Of a stretch of DNA of 64,000 bases, positions 1-8,786 are shown piece after piece. The stretch spans positions 1 to 64,000 of the forward strand of contig NZ_WPZO01000013.1 in assembly GCF_013031355.1 (NCBI RefSeq), read 5' to 3'. The DNA comes from Ruegeria arenilitoris. GTDB taxonomy: Bacteria > Pseudomonadota > Alphaproteobacteria > Rhodobacterales > Rhodobacteraceae. Positions within the stretch are counted from its first letter, which is position 1, and each line of letters opens with the position of its first letter. The notes below the pieces were generated by a model. It saw only the letters and a list, made by a program, of their open reading frames with translations, did no database searches and had not been told where the DNA came from. The position numbers were made by a program, and so were the translations under genes.

Positions 1-161
1 TCCGAGAAATCGGCGCAAACGCAATACTCAGATGGAAAGAATGGAAAGCAAGAGATGAATGACCCGGGCTGGCTAAGCCGGGCCAAATGCCCGTCAGCGA
101 CAGAGTAAGTCCGCCCGGTGGCGACACCTGCTTGCAGGTCGCAATACCGGTTTTGGGAACG

Positions 162-188
162 AAAAACGCCGCCCCAACGGGGCGGCGT
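162..188 (-). terminator. Intrinsic terminator of the BCCT gene
   Basis: A perfect 10-bp inverted repeat (ACGCCGCCCC at 166-175, GGGGCGGCGT at 179-188) has a 3-nt loop. Read on the minus strand it is followed by a run of T (complement of 162-166). It lies just past the stop codon of the BCCT transporter, as expected for a rho-independent terminator. Confidence 0.85.
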
Positions 189-211
189 CTGGTTTGATCT
201 TTGGGGCGTTC

Positions 212-2035
212 TTACTCGGCGGCCTGCGCCGTGGCGCCGTGCTTGTCGCGCAGGCTGTCGCGATAGAGCGCCTTTGCCAGAGCAACCATCATCAGGCCCA
301 TCACCATGGTAAAGGGAAGCGCGCCGATGATCATTGCGTTGCGCAGCGCATCCATCGGGTTGTTTTCACCCGCCGCCAGGATCAGCGCACCGATCACGGC
401 CATCAGGATCAGACCCCAGATGATGCGGTGCTTGATGCCGGTTTCCTGGCTGCCGCCGGACATGATTGTGTTCATCACCAGAATGCCCGAGTCAGCAGAA
501 GTTACCAAGAAGGTCATGATCAGGATCACACACATGACGTTCAGCATGGACAGCAGCCCGCCGTCGATCATGTAGGACAAGGTCACGAACAGTTTGTTGG
601 TGTTCGACGCCCCGATGATCGCACCCTCGGCGGCACCCGCCAGTTCCAGATCGATCGCGGTACCACCCAGAATGGTCATCCAGGCAAAGCACACCAGCGC
701 CGGCGCGAAGACGCAGCCCAGAATGAACTCACGGACCGAACGCCCCTTGGAGATGCGCGCCAGGAACAGGCCTACAAACGGCGAGAACGCGATCCACCAC
801 GCCCAGTAGAATGTGGTCCAGCCGGCCTGCCAGCCGAACTGACGGCCCTGCTCGCCAGCGGCGTAGGCCGCGGCCAGAGTCGCTTCGTCCAACTCGGCGG
901 CTGCACCTTCCAGACCGCTCTTGAAGCCGTCAAAGCTGCCCCACGCGTTGGTTGCGCCACCCACCAGGTCTGCCGCATGGGCCTGTGCCTCGGCCGGCAG
1001 AGCTGCCGCGAAGGCTTCGGTCGACAGCGGGCCATAGGCGTTAAAGCTGAGCGACAGGAAGTGCAGGATATAGTCGACCATCGCCGTGCCATAGGTCGTC
1101 ATGGCAAAGACGAACGAGCCGAACACGACAAAGGTACCCAGCAGGATGATCGACAGCACCAGGTTCAGGTTCGACAGGTACTTAACGCCACGGCCAACAC
1201 CCGACACAGCCGAGATGATCGACAGCCCCATGATGACAATCAGCCCGGAAATCAGGCCCACTTTGCTGGGGGTCGGAACTTCGCCGCCCAGATCCATGAT
1301 CCACTCCATACCGGTGATAGCGTAGAGACCGTCGATAAACTGGCTGACGCCATAGCCGATGGTCACGGACACGCCGAGGATGGTCGCAACCACGCCCAGA
1401 ACGTCAACCACGTGGCCCAGGAAGCCGTTCATCAGCTTGCCGAACAGCGGTGTCAGCGCCGCACGGATGGTCAGCGGCATATTGCGGGTATAGGCGTAAT
1501 AGGCCAGCGACAGGCCGGTGACGACATAGATCGCCCAGGCGTGGAAACCGTAGTGCAGGTAGGTGAAGCGATAGGCAGATGGCAGCGCCTCGGGCGAGTT
1601 GGCCTCGACCGCACCGGACACCACAACGGGGTTTGACCCCCACAGGCCCAGCGGCTCAGCTGTGGCAAACACCATCAGACCGACGCCCAAGCCGGCACCA
1701 AACATCATCGAAAACCACGAGAAGTTCGAAAACTCGGGCTTTTCCCCGGGCGTCCCCATGATCCGGCGCCCGGTGGCGGGGATGATGGCTACAATGGCCA
1801 GAAAAAAGAAGAACAAACCTACGATGATGACGTAGAAGCTGTTGAACACTTCCAGCAGCTTGAAGTTCCAGCTGCCCAGCGTGCTGTTTGCATTCGCCGG
1901 GAAAATCAGCGCCCACAGTACCAGCGCAACCATGATCCCCTTGCTGATCAGCGCGATAGGGGTGCTGTAATTCTCATAAAAACCGGCATCCGCCGTTTTT
2001 ATCTCAAGATCCGTAAATGGTTCGGGTACCGACAT
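212..2035 (-). CDS. BCCT-family betaine/choline/carnitine-type transporter
   Basis: A 607-aa inner-membrane secondary transporter for quaternary-ammonium or sulfonium osmolytes (glycine betaine, choline, carnitine or DMSP; the substrate is not readable). About twelve hydrophobic segments are visible. Family hallmarks are the glycine-rich stretch GAGLGVGLMVFATAEPLGLW and the signature WTTFYWAWWIAFSPFVG, followed by the VTSADSG segment. The frame is open upstream to 2074, but ATG at 2035 has a strong GGAGG eight bases upstream, so I start there. It is monocistronic with its own terminator, and the region upstream is non-coding. Such carriers are common in marine Roseobacters, where they feed osmoprotection or methylated-compound catabolism. 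Confidence 0.93.
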   Translation of the reverse strand: MSVPEPFTDLEIKTADAGFYENYSTPIALISKGIMVALVLWALIFPANANSTLGSWNFKLLEVFNSFYVIIVGLFFFFLAIVAIIPATGRRIMGTPGEKPEFSNFSWFSMMFGAGLGVGLMVFATAEPLGLWGSNPVVVSGAVEANSPEALPSAYRFTYLHYGFHAWAIYVVTGLSLAYYAYTRNMPLTIRAALTPLFGKLMNGFLGHVVDVLGVVATILGVSVTIGYGVSQFIDGLYAITGMEWIMDLGGEVPTPSKVGLISGLIVIMGLSIISAVSGVGRGVKYLSNLNLVLSIILLGTFVVFGSFVFAMTTYGTAMVDYILHFLSLSFNAYGPLSTEAFAAALPAEAQAHAADLVGGATNAWGSFDGFKSGLEGAAAELDEATLAAAYAAGEQGRQFGWQAGWTTFYWAWWIAFSPFVGLFLARISKGRSVREFILGCVFAPALVCFAWMTILGGTAIDLELAGAAEGAIIGASNTNKLFVTLSYMIDGGLLSMLNVMCVILIMTFLVTSADSGILVMNTIMSGGSQETGIKHRIIWGLILMAVIGALILAAGENNPMDALRNAMIIGALPFTMVMGLMMVALAKALYRDSLRDKHGATAQAAE

Positions 2036-2655
2036 ATTTTCCTCCGTGTTGATGGTACGCTGGATTGAACTCACCTAATGGCGAGCCTCCAATCTTGACC
2101 TTTTTCTTGACCCGTCCCTTGAGGTTCATCACCACTCCTCCGACGGGACAGGTCCCTGAAAACTCCACTTGGGCAAAAAGCCCAAGCTACCGCCGAAACG
2201 CGGTATTTTCTGGCCTACCTGCCTATATCGGTGGCATTCAGCTGATTTGCTTGGAACCGACATTATCTGTAGCTTTGCGACACATATCCCCAGACGGGAT
2301 CAAAAAACACATTATTGACGCGATGAACTCAGGATTTTACCCGGAAAAATTCTAATGTTCGATTTAGTTTCGCTCATGCATCTCTCGACAACTGCCCGCA
2401 AATCATGAATTCCGAACGCGGCCCAATCCCACCGTGACCGATCACCCCCCCTTTGGATGTCGCGCAGCATCAGTGGCGTGGGCTCGCCGCAAAAACAGCA
2501 TCAAGCAGGCAGGCGGGTGTCCATCCCGGCTTCAGAACGACTTGGGTCGCAACGCAACACTTTGGTCAGGGCCCATATCCGAGTATGAAAAGCTTATGCC
2601 CGGGCCGGGCCGGAATACGACCCCCCTGCCCCACCCCAAGGCGGAGACCACTGAG
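2036..2655. other. 620-bp intergenic region, promoters inferred only
   Basis: This stretch separates the leftward BCCT gene from the rightward hydrolase. It is open in one plus frame from 2434 into the hydrolase, but that extension has no signal-like or conserved character and lacks a good ribosome-binding site. I see no RNA gene or convincing inverted repeat. Both divergent promoters presumably lie here. Confidence 0.5.
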
Positions 2656-3618
2656 ATGAATACCTTCCTGACAGTCCTTCTGCTGATCGTTGCATTTTTC
2701 GTCGGCATGTACCTGTGGACGCGGAAACTGACTGCCGATGGGCAAAAGCGTGTCCCGCAGCTGGGCGATATCATCCCCGTCAATGGCGGCAGCATTCATT
2801 ATGTCGAACGGGGTGACCCCTCGAAGCAGACCCTTGTCATGATCCACGGGCTGACAGGGCAACTGCAGCACTTCACCTATGCGCTGGTCGATTTGCTGGC
2901 CGACGATTATCACGTCATCGCAGTTGACCGGCCTGGATGTGGGTATTCGACACGGGACAAGGCCGATCTGGGGCGCCTGCCCGAACAGGGGCGGATGATA
3001 CAGGAGTTTCTGGACGCCAAGGGCATCACTGACGCGATTCTGGTCGGCCATTCCTTGGGTGGTGCGGTATCGCTGGCCATGGCGCTGGACCATCCCGAAA
3101 AGATCAAGGCGCTGGCCCTGCTGGCCCCTCTGACGCAAAAGCTGTCATCCACGCCGCAGGTCTTCAAGCCGCTGGAGATTCGCACCGAGTGGCTGCGGAG
3201 CCTGATCGGCCATACTCTGGCCGTACCGCTGGCTGCCAAAACTGCTCCGCACACGCTGGACGTTGTTTTTGCTCCGGACCCTGCCCCCGCCGATTTCCTC
3301 GACCGCGCTGGCGGTGCACTGGGGCTGCGGCCCTCGGCTTTTGTCACCGGGTCGCAGGATGTTGTGGGTCTTGAGGCCAGCCTTGAGGCACAAATGGCAC
3401 GGTACGGCGATCTGACCGTACCCGGCGGGATTCTGTACGGAGCGCAGGACGCGATCCTGCGACCTCGGACGCAGGGCGATCCGATGGCCCAGTTCGGCCT
3501 GAGCAACGAACGGATCGACGGGGCGGGTCACATGATCCTGATCACAGCGCCAGAGACCTGTGCCGCATTCATTCGCCGAATTGCCAAAACCGCAAGCACC
3601 GAGCCCAAGGCGGTTTGA
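2656..3618 (+). CDS. Membrane-anchored alpha/beta hydrolase
   Basis: A 320-aa alpha/beta-hydrolase-fold protein. An N-terminal hydrophobic helix (about residues 3-20) suggests an inner-membrane anchor with the catalytic domain attached. The oxyanion region is MIHGLTGQ, the nucleophile elbow is GHSLGG with Ser133, and the other triad members are probably Asp265 (YGAQDAIL) and His292 (GAGHMIL). ATG 2656 was chosen because GGAGA precedes it and the protein then begins directly with the hydrophobic helix. The frame stays open upstream to 2434 without support. The substrate is unknown: an esterase, lipase or haloalkane-type hydrolase are all possible. It is monocistronic and sits directly upstream of tRNA-Met. 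Confidence 0.85.
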   Translation: MNTFLTVLLLIVAFFVGMYLWTRKLTADGQKRVPQLGDIIPVNGGSIHYVERGDPSKQTLVMIHGLTGQLQHFTYALVDLLADDYHVIAVDRPGCGYSTRDKADLGRLPEQGRMIQEFLDAKGITDAILVGHSLGGAVSLAMALDHPEKIKALALLAPLTQKLSSTPQVFKPLEIRTEWLRSLIGHTLAVPLAAKTAPHTLDVVFAPDPAPADFLDRAGGALGLRPSAFVTGSQDVVGLEASLEAQMARYGDLTVPGGILYGAQDAILRPRTQGDPMAQFGLSNERIDGAGHMILITAPETCAAFIRRIAKTASTEPKAV

Positions 3619-3701
3619 TCAGGGTGAAAAAGAATCCGGCTTTGACCATCTTTTCCCTCTTGACCCTCTCCGGCCCCTCCCTTAAATCGCCTCTCACTCA
3701 T

Positions 3702-3778
3702 GGCGGAGTAGCTCAGTTGGTTAGAGCAGCGGAATCATAATCCGCGTGTCGGGGGTTCAAGTCCCTCCTCCGCTACCA
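3702..3778 (+). tRNA. tRNA-Met (anticodon CAT), elongator type
   Basis: A complete 77-nt cloverleaf: acceptor GGCGGAG/CTCCGCT, D arm with GTAGCTCAGTTGGTTAGAGC, anticodon stem GCGGA/TCCGC with CAT at 3736-3738, T arm GGGGG-TTCAAGT-CCCTC, and an encoded CCA. Body features match elongator tRNA-Met. The lysidine-modified tRNA-Ile2 also reads CAT in DNA and cannot be fully excluded. Its 3' end is the apparent integration site for the accessory region that follows. Confidence 0.93.
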
Positions 3779-3781
3779 CCA
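3767..3781 (+). repeat. att-like core at tRNA-Met 3' end (copy 1)
   Basis: CCTCCGCTACCACCA covers the tRNA acceptor 3' strand, CCA and three further bases. The identical 15-mer recurs at 8021-8035, and its first 12 bases recur at 25538-25549. This is the layout of an attachment core kept by islands integrating into a tRNA 3' end. Confidence 0.7.
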
Positions 3782-4037
3782 AACCTCCCACCTTTTTGGA
3801 ACGGTTTGAAACCGAGGCGCTAAGGCGGCCTTCACCTCGACCGGCACACCGTTTTCCTCGGTCGGAGACACAACGATCTCCGAAATCAAGCCGCGCACCG
3901 CATCACGTGCTTTTGGATTCGGATTGCCGTCATGCTCCTGCATAGAAGAGATCATTTCATCCAGTGCCGTGACATACTTGAAGCTGTCGCTGGATTGAAC
4001 TCGAACGCCTGCTCCTTCTCGTCAAAGCTGGCCAACA
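3773..4037 (-). pseudogene. Serine-recombinase C-terminal relic 1
   Basis: Decayed C-terminus of a large serine (resolvase/invertase-type) recombinase. The readable residues run ARDAVRGLISEIVVSP then NGVPVEVKAALA, which match the conserved tail of that family. The upstream part (FDEKEQAFEFNPAT, then DSFKYVTALDEM) is reached only by changing frame near 3990. No catalytic domain remains. The stop codon TAG is supplied by the CTA of the tRNA acceptor end, so the relic abuts the att-like core. A homologous relic lies beside the second core at 8.07 kb. I infer it is the remains of the integrase of the first island. Confidence 0.65.
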
Positions 4038-4038
4038 T

Positions 4039-4086
4039 TGTAGCGCGGCGGCAGCTTTCGGACAATTTGGCGGGATTTCCCGGACA
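4039..4086 (+). repeat. 48-bp direct repeat, copy A
   Basis: Starts TGTAGCG and ends TTTCCCGGACA. It is about 90% identical (43 of 48 positions by eye) to 4864-4911 in the same orientation. It resembles a transposable-element end, perhaps IS21-like, but no transposase is present. Confidence 0.55.
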
Positions 4087-4166
4087 GTTTCAAAAGCCGT
4101 GCCGACTTTGCCCAACTCGTCGAAAAGCATGACTTCATCATCCACCCATGTGTAAGTCAAAAGCTA
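4087..4166 (-). pseudogene. Inverted fragment of the gene relic at 4.5-4.8 kb
   Basis: Minus-strand residues TYTWVDDEV then GKVGTAFETV correspond to LAYTWVD and KVKTAFETI in the plus-strand relic at 4483-4838. The match ends exactly where the 48-bp repeat begins. This is a broken, inverted partial copy with no start or stop of its own and no recognised function. Confidence 0.45.
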
Positions 4167-4482
4167 TTCGTCGTTCTTGCAGCAAGAGTTGTTTTCTGCA
4201 ACTTTGCGGGCATGGTTAAAGACAGATATGGAAATACTTTTTTTTCCAGAAAACTCAATCACTGTATTCGACACTTCGCTAGGCTATGACACGGAGTTGT
4301 TTGAGGACTATTGGCTTAAAACTCCGTGACTTTGATCGCAGTCGTTACGCATCAGCTTACGAAGCCGATTTCGGATCTGGGGCGGACTGGTCCGCAGTGG
4401 TGTGTGAGTTGTTAAACAACCATGTGCCATTCTCGGTAATTGCGTCTGCTTTTTTCTGGGTGATCGGATTGAGAGGTCGGCT

Positions 4483-4838
4483 ATGGCTTGGAAGCGTATG
4501 GCGGCGACACTGCTGTCCTGCATTCCAACGGGCGGTTTTTCTGACGCCAACGGCGCAGCGTTGCTAGCCTTAGAGCGCGTTTTTGAGCTCACTGATAGTC
4601 AAAACGTTAAGCTGCTGGCCTACACATGGGTAGATAAGAGATCACGTTCCTCGATGAGCCGTACAAAGTTAAGACCGCTTTTGAAACAATTGCAAAGCTG
4701 GACGAGATCGAACCCAGAGATAAACAGTTCGGGGCAGGTTTGTTCTCGCCGCCAGTTTTCCTTTTCAAATTCGAGGCCGGCAAAAGACAGATCTTAGTAG
4801 CGGTCAGAAATAAGGATGTGCGGTTGACCGCGTTGTAG
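4483..4838 (+). pseudogene. Frameshifted gene of unknown function
   Basis: The frame from ATG 4483 runs through VFELTDSQNVKLLAYTWVD. It must then shift by one base near 4640 to continue as ITFLDEPYKVKTAFETI and end in VRNKDVRLTAL at the TAG at 4836-4838. The inverted copy at 4087-4166 preserves the same residues across the break, which supports a real former coding sequence. I do not recognise the family. It lies between two direct 48-bp repeats in a low-GC, relic-rich stretch. Confidence 0.45.
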
Positions 4839-4863
4839 CCAACGTGAATCTGTGCCTGAACAG

Positions 4864-4911
4864 TGTAGCGTGGCGGCAGCGTTCGAACAATTTGGCACGA
4901 TTTCCCGGACA
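4864..4911 (+). repeat. 48-bp direct repeat, copy B
   Basis: Second copy of the TGTAGCG...CCCGGACA unit found at 4039-4086, 825 bp away in direct orientation. Five substitutions separate the copies. Possibly the end of a lost insertion sequence. Confidence 0.55.
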
Positions 4912-5102
4912 ACTCGACGTGACCCGTTGGTAGACTCGGCCACACAACTGACGTTCGCTGCATGTGCGGATAGGGCGGTACTTAATGTCAGCTTTTGGCT
5001 GGGTTTGCCAAACATAAGGCATCGCAGGTCCGAGAATACCATTGGCCATCACGTACCCCGCAGTATCGTTGGCGTGCCAAGGTACGATCACGTTAAACGG
5101 GC

Positions 5103-6917
5103 TCATCGCCCTTGCAATATGGGCGATTTCGGCGGCGTGAACCGCATCGGATTGGAGGTGACCATTACGCGCGCCAGCGCGGTTTCCGTTGTCTGCTGGC
5201 TCATTGCGTCGAACGCAGGGTAGCTCTGGGCGTCGACGTCCAAAGCTGAGATAATTTTTGCGTTCACATTTGTCTTTGCACCAATCGACGCCGGTATCTT
5301 GTCAGTTTTGGTGTCAATGCCTGAAGTCTTAAGCGACGATTGCTCGTCCCGCTGCGTAGCTCTCGGTCTTTTGCTGCGGAGCGCCCTCGCGAGGACTCCC
5401 TGCAGGCTCGCGTTATCGGGATCGAGGCGCAACGCAGCCTTGGCTACAGCCAGTGCGTCATCGGCCAGATCAAGCTTCAAAAGCGTACGCCCAAACAGGG
5501 AAAAGAGTTTCGCCACGTCCATGGATTTGTTTAGCAACCCGGTACCGGTCTTTTCCGCCTCGCCCGCGTTCTTTTGCCCGGCTACCAGCGCACGCCCCAG
5601 TCTGAGCCATATCTTTAGCGAATTTGGCCGGCGCTCCAATAGTTTTACGAACTCCCGGTAGGCAGTACCGTTGTAGCCCTGTCTCGCGGCAATTACCCCG
5701 TGCATGTAGCGCACACGTGGATCGTTCGGCTCAGCATTCACGATTTGCGCAAACCCGCGCTGTGCTGCCGCCAGATCTCCGGCGTTATAGAGTGCTTTGG
5801 AACGCTTCAACACATAACGCAGACAACGCCGATCAAGCTTGTCACCAAGATTTTTACCGCTTTGCGTGATCAGCAGCAGCGACCGGATTTTTGCGTCCTT
5901 TGATCCGAAGGAGTACTTGTAAGGCTCGTCGCCGCGAAGGAAATCATATTTTTTGAAGCCCTGCGAAATGGCGTGTCTAATTGCGTAGGAATGAAGGACC
6001 AAACCCGGCGGCGGGCCTTTGAAGGCCGTGTCGCGCGCACCGATATAGAAATTATAAGCCATGCTTTTCTGGTCAACCAATATGCTGAACACGCAAATTG
6101 GTCGGTCTTCATGCCAAAGCATTGGCATGAACAACGTATTTGTCGCCCAAGCTGTTCTGAGCATTCTGCGCTGGGTTTTCAGAATGGCGTTCAACCGGTC
6201 GCCTTTGCGCTCACCCCATTTATCAGTCCATAGCCGGATAAGAGTTTCAATATCCCGGTCAAACGTTTCGCTGGTTGTGTGCGTAAAACGATACGCGTCC
6301 GAGGCTTCTACCTGACGCAGAAAGCGCCGGATCTTTTGGCGGGTGTTTTTGCTGACTCTTTGACTAAGAAACTCGCCCCAATCTCCTGGAAGCATCGTAT
6401 AGGGGCATACCCCGTTATTGACGCCGTCGGGTTCGACCATTTTCAGGTGCTTCAGCTCGAGGATTTCACCCGAGAATGCCCTGAGGAACAGATTAAGCCG
6501 TTTGTAGGAGGTCGGGAGGTTGAGAAGACGGAGGCGCCGCCAGTTCATCTCCTGCAGCTTTTGAGCAAGTGCAGGTATGGCAGTCTCTTCAGATTCAGGT
6601 CGGCAGATTAGGCCGTTATAATCCGAAACGTAGTTTCCAGTCAGATAAATCTCATTATAGAACCCGCCGGAATCGTGCTTAGTAGCCAGCCGAACCGGAA
6701 GAAAGGCTACATATCCTGGTTCGCCATGAGGCGCCCGGACAGCAAGAACAAAGCTACCGGCACCAGCGCTTTCCGCAGTTCCGAAAAGCCATTCAAATGA
6801 CAGGAAATAATTGGCCTCGGGATCTGCCTGATATACCGCGTTCCATTGTGAACGCAGCTCAATGATTGCAGTTCGCCCCTCAATTAATTCTACTCGCACA
6901 ACACCACTCTCTAACAC
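5103..6917 (-). CDS. CelD/BcsL-type GNAT acetyltransferase with C-terminal TPRs
   Basis: A 604-aa protein. Residues about 1-340 match the GNAT/FemAB-like fold of CelD/BcsL-type acyltransferases linked to polysaccharide or cell-envelope modification, with the family's core KNTRQKIRR and a distal FLRGDEPYKYSFGS segment. Residues about 375-510 form TPR-like helices (YNAGDLAAAQRGFAQIVNAE, GRTLLKLDLADDALAVA). A low-complexity tail follows. The frame opens with GTG 6917; GTG 6899 has GAGAG upstream and is an equally good start. It is the only large intact gene in the first island, with relics on both sides, and no polysaccharide genes are adjacent. The substrate is unknown. Confidence 0.75.
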   Translation of the reverse strand: MLESGVVRVELIEGRTAIIELRSQWNAVYQADPEANYFLSFEWLFGTAESAGAGSFVLAVRAPHGEPGYVAFLPVRLATKHDSGGFYNEIYLTGNYVSDYNGLICRPESEETAIPALAQKLQEMNWRRLRLLNLPTSYKRLNLFLRAFSGEILELKHLKMVEPDGVNNGVCPYTMLPGDWGEFLSQRVSKNTRQKIRRFLRQVEASDAYRFTHTTSETFDRDIETLIRLWTDKWGERKGDRLNAILKTQRRMLRTAWATNTLFMPMLWHEDRPICVFSILVDQKSMAYNFYIGARDTAFKGPPPGLVLHSYAIRHAISQGFKKYDFLRGDEPYKYSFGSKDAKIRSLLLITQSGKNLGDKLDRRCLRYVLKRSKALYNAGDLAAAQRGFAQIVNAEPNDPRVRYMHGVIAARQGYNGTAYREFVKLLERRPNSLKIWLRLGRALVAGQKNAGEAEKTGTGLLNKSMDVAKLFSLFGRTLLKLDLADDALAVAKAALRLDPDNASLQGVLARALRSKRPRATQRDEQSSLKTSGIDTKTDKIPASIGAKTNVNAKIISALDVDAQSYPAFDAMSQQTTETALARVMVTSNPMRFTPPKSPILQGR

Positions 6918-7042
6918 AAAGTACTCAAAAAAACTGACAAGCAGTATATCAGTTTATTCCAAAAAATCTATTCTTGCGGATTTCTGCCCGAAGCATTGCC
7001 AAGCTGTTGAGTGGCGATAAGGAAGTGTCGTGGGAGACTGCC

Positions 7043-7429
7043 TTATCGCCACTCAATCAGATCGCTGTAGCGTTCAGGTACGACGACCAGGCCAAATTGC
7101 TCGGCGACAAAACCTAGCAATCCGTGCTGGTTTGTGACGTGGATCAGCGCGACGAACCTCTCCAACGTTATGCGATGGCTTTCCCGCGCCTCACTCGCAT
7201 AAACATCCAGCATGTTCTTGCTGAACTCCTCGCCCAAATACTCCGACATGGCGTCGGCGATCTGTTCCCGGCTCAGGTCTGAGGCTTTCAGCGCCCGGCT
7301 CACAGCGCGGGCGATCTGACTGGACAGATTGCCACCCGTGGCAACCTCCGGCGGAAGCGTTACATATACCTGCGGCAGTTGCCAGTCGCTGAACATATCC
7401 AGCGTGTTGGGATCACGGTGACGAGACAT
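7043..7429 (-). CDS. Mu-like phage early-region type protein
   Basis: A 128-aa soluble, helix-rich protein. The motif series DPNTLDMF, then ALKASDLSREQIADAMSEYL, SKNMLDVYASEAR and HRITLERFVALIHVT resembles small proteins that sit before the transposase in Mu-like phages of Rhodobacteraceae (recalled, not searched). A DNA-binding or transposition-accessory role is likely. ATG 7429 follows GGGAGG at nine bases. No transposase, Mor or head genes are nearby, so this is a survivor of a degraded phage or of a mobile segment carrying only this gene. Confidence 0.55.
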   Translation of the reverse strand: MSRHRDPNTLDMFSDWQLPQVYVTLPPEVATGGNLSSQIARAVSRALKASDLSREQIADAMSEYLGEEFSKNMLDVYASEARESHRITLERFVALIHVTNQHGLLGFVAEQFGLVVVPERYSDLIEWR

Positions 7430-7530
7430 CAACGCATACCTCCCACCAATTCGGCCTCAACCTCGGGAAAGCACCCCAATAAGTAAGGGCCAAACAGCAG
7501 GGCCAGCATCAGCACCACAAACTGCACTTG
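7429..7530 (-). pseudogene. 3' stub of a small membrane protein
   Basis: Minus-strand codons upstream of, and meeting, the Mu-like gene read QVQFVVLMLALLFGPYLLGC and end EVEAELVGGMR, a plausible transmembrane C-terminus. Beyond about 7530 the DNA instead encodes a plus-strand regulator fragment, so the gene appears cut at that junction. Function unknown. Confidence 0.35.
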
Positions 7531-7833
7531 ATGGAACAGCAGCTTCTCAGAGGAGATGAATCCGAAAAAGAGACTTGGAAAAGATATGATTGGGAGTTTC
7601 ACCAGGCGATGATCGCGGCCTGCAATTCCAAGAAACTTCTGTCTCTGCACTCGATCATCTACGACAAATATTTGCGGTATCAGATGCTCGTGCTGACCTA
7701 TCGCGGCGAAGAGGCCGTCAAGGAGCACAAGGGCATGTTCGATGCCGCGCTGGCCAGAGACGCCGACACGGCCAAGAAACTGTTAGAAGATCACATCCGA
7801 AACGGCCTCACCCACACATTGGAGGCTATGTAG
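7528..7833 (+). pseudogene. 5'-truncated GntR/FadR regulator (FCD domain only)
   Basis: About 100 residues match the C-terminal half of an FCD ligand-binding domain of FadR-subfamily regulators: WEFHQAMIAACNSKKLLSLH, YLRYQMLVL, EEAVKEHKGMFDAALARDA and LLEDHIRNGLTH. The N-terminal winged helix is absent and the frame begins at the junction with the membrane-protein stub, so the piece cannot bind DNA. It is distinct from the intact MatR at 22.8 kb. It marks a recombination boundary inside the first island. Confidence 0.7.
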
Positions 7834-8012
7834 GCCATTCCCCCTTGCCGCAATTGCGACGGCCTTCAACGTAGGGCAACTCGGTGAAGACCAATTTCTT
7901 TTGATCGAATTCGCCAGTCAGGGTACCGCTACGACAATTGACCTTTCTGCTTACCGCTCGAAGATCGCGGCACCCTTATTTTACAGAGGGTTAATGTGTG
8001 GGGTTTGCGTCC

Positions 8013-8035
8013 AAAACGGACCTCCGCTACCACCA
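8013..8035 (+). repeat. att-like core, copy 2
   Basis: CCTCCGCTACCACCA at 8021-8035 is identical to the tRNA-Met 3' end plus three bases (3767-3781). Together with the eight bases before it (AAAACGGA) it matches 25530-25549 at 19 of 20 positions. It probably marks the junction between two stacked islands. Confidence 0.7.
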
Positions 8036-8072
8036 CCCCCTACTTTAGTTTCTTGGTTTGAGATGAAGGCGC

Positions 8073-8490
8073 TTAGGTGCCCCTAACCTCGACGGGAATC
8101 GCATCATTTTCCACCGGGAAAACGATGACTTCAGAAACGAGGGGCCTGATGATGCCCAGCGCTTCGGCCTTTGATTTTTTAAGCAGGGTTACCCGTTGAG
8201 GCCACGAGACCCTGAATAGCGCGGATAAATTGTTTCGGAGTTGCTGGATCAAAAGAGATCGCGTCAGTGCTCGCATCCGGTGAATGCAGTTCTTCTTGCG
8301 CCTTCTTCAATTGGCTCTTTGCTTCTCCAACCTTGCCGTCCAGAATGCCTCGATCGATAAGGGTGAGACGTTTTTCAAACAACGCCTTCTGTTTTTTTGG
8401 GATTAGAATATGCCTTTGACGCGGGTTACCAATGTCCATCCGCTCATCAGGAGCCATCAATGCGGCGCACCCGGCCCAAAAGTTACATCG
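8073..8490 (-). pseudogene. Serine-recombinase C-terminal relic 2
   Basis: Two overlapping minus-strand frames together spell the coiled-coil and C-terminal end of a large serine recombinase. One gives KKQKALFEKRLTLIDRG and SFDPATPKQFIRAIQGLV. After a shift near 8200, the other gives KKSKAEALGIIRPLVSEVIV and ends NDAIPVEVRGT. The catalytic and zinc-ribbon regions are missing. Like relic 1, it lies immediately beside an att-like core and points toward it. It is homologous to, but diverged from, relic 1, so two related elements integrated at different times. Confidence 0.65.
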
Positions 8491-8786
8491 CAACTATCGA
8501 GGGTGCGCATGAACCAGCCATGCTGAACGTCGAAATCCGTAAGGATATTGCCCCGAACACAGTAGAATCGTGTGCGCTCTTAGATAACTGACTGACCATG
8601 GGCATGTCCTTGCAAGACGAAGCATGCGAGGCCACTTCCACGATCAGTCGGCATTGCGTTCCTTAACCAATTGCCTCGATCAGCTTCCATTCCGCCAACT
8701 GGCCACGAACAGTCAGTGACTTTCGACGCGCCTAAACGCGCTCTTTCACCAAAGCTCAAAAAGTTGTCGCGTTAGACTTTGCGGGA

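Noticed and set aside
119-141. Inverted repeat around CCTGCTTGCAGG as a second terminator
   Set aside because: Short stem with a two-base loop and no T run. The 166-188 hairpin already accounts for termination.
194-1636. Long open plus-strand frame opposite the BCCT transporter
   Set aside because: Its translation is rich in Gln, His and Arg with no domain or hydrophobic pattern. It is the antisense of a clear transporter gene in GC-rich DNA.
2434-2655. N-terminal extension of the alpha/beta hydrolase
   Set aside because: No ribosome-binding site and no conserved residues. The internal ATG at 2656 has GGAGA and begins a membrane anchor.
3702-3778. tRNA-Ile2 (lysidine-modified CAT)
   Set aside because: Anticodon alone cannot decide, but the acceptor stem and arms look like elongator tRNA-Met, so Met is preferred.
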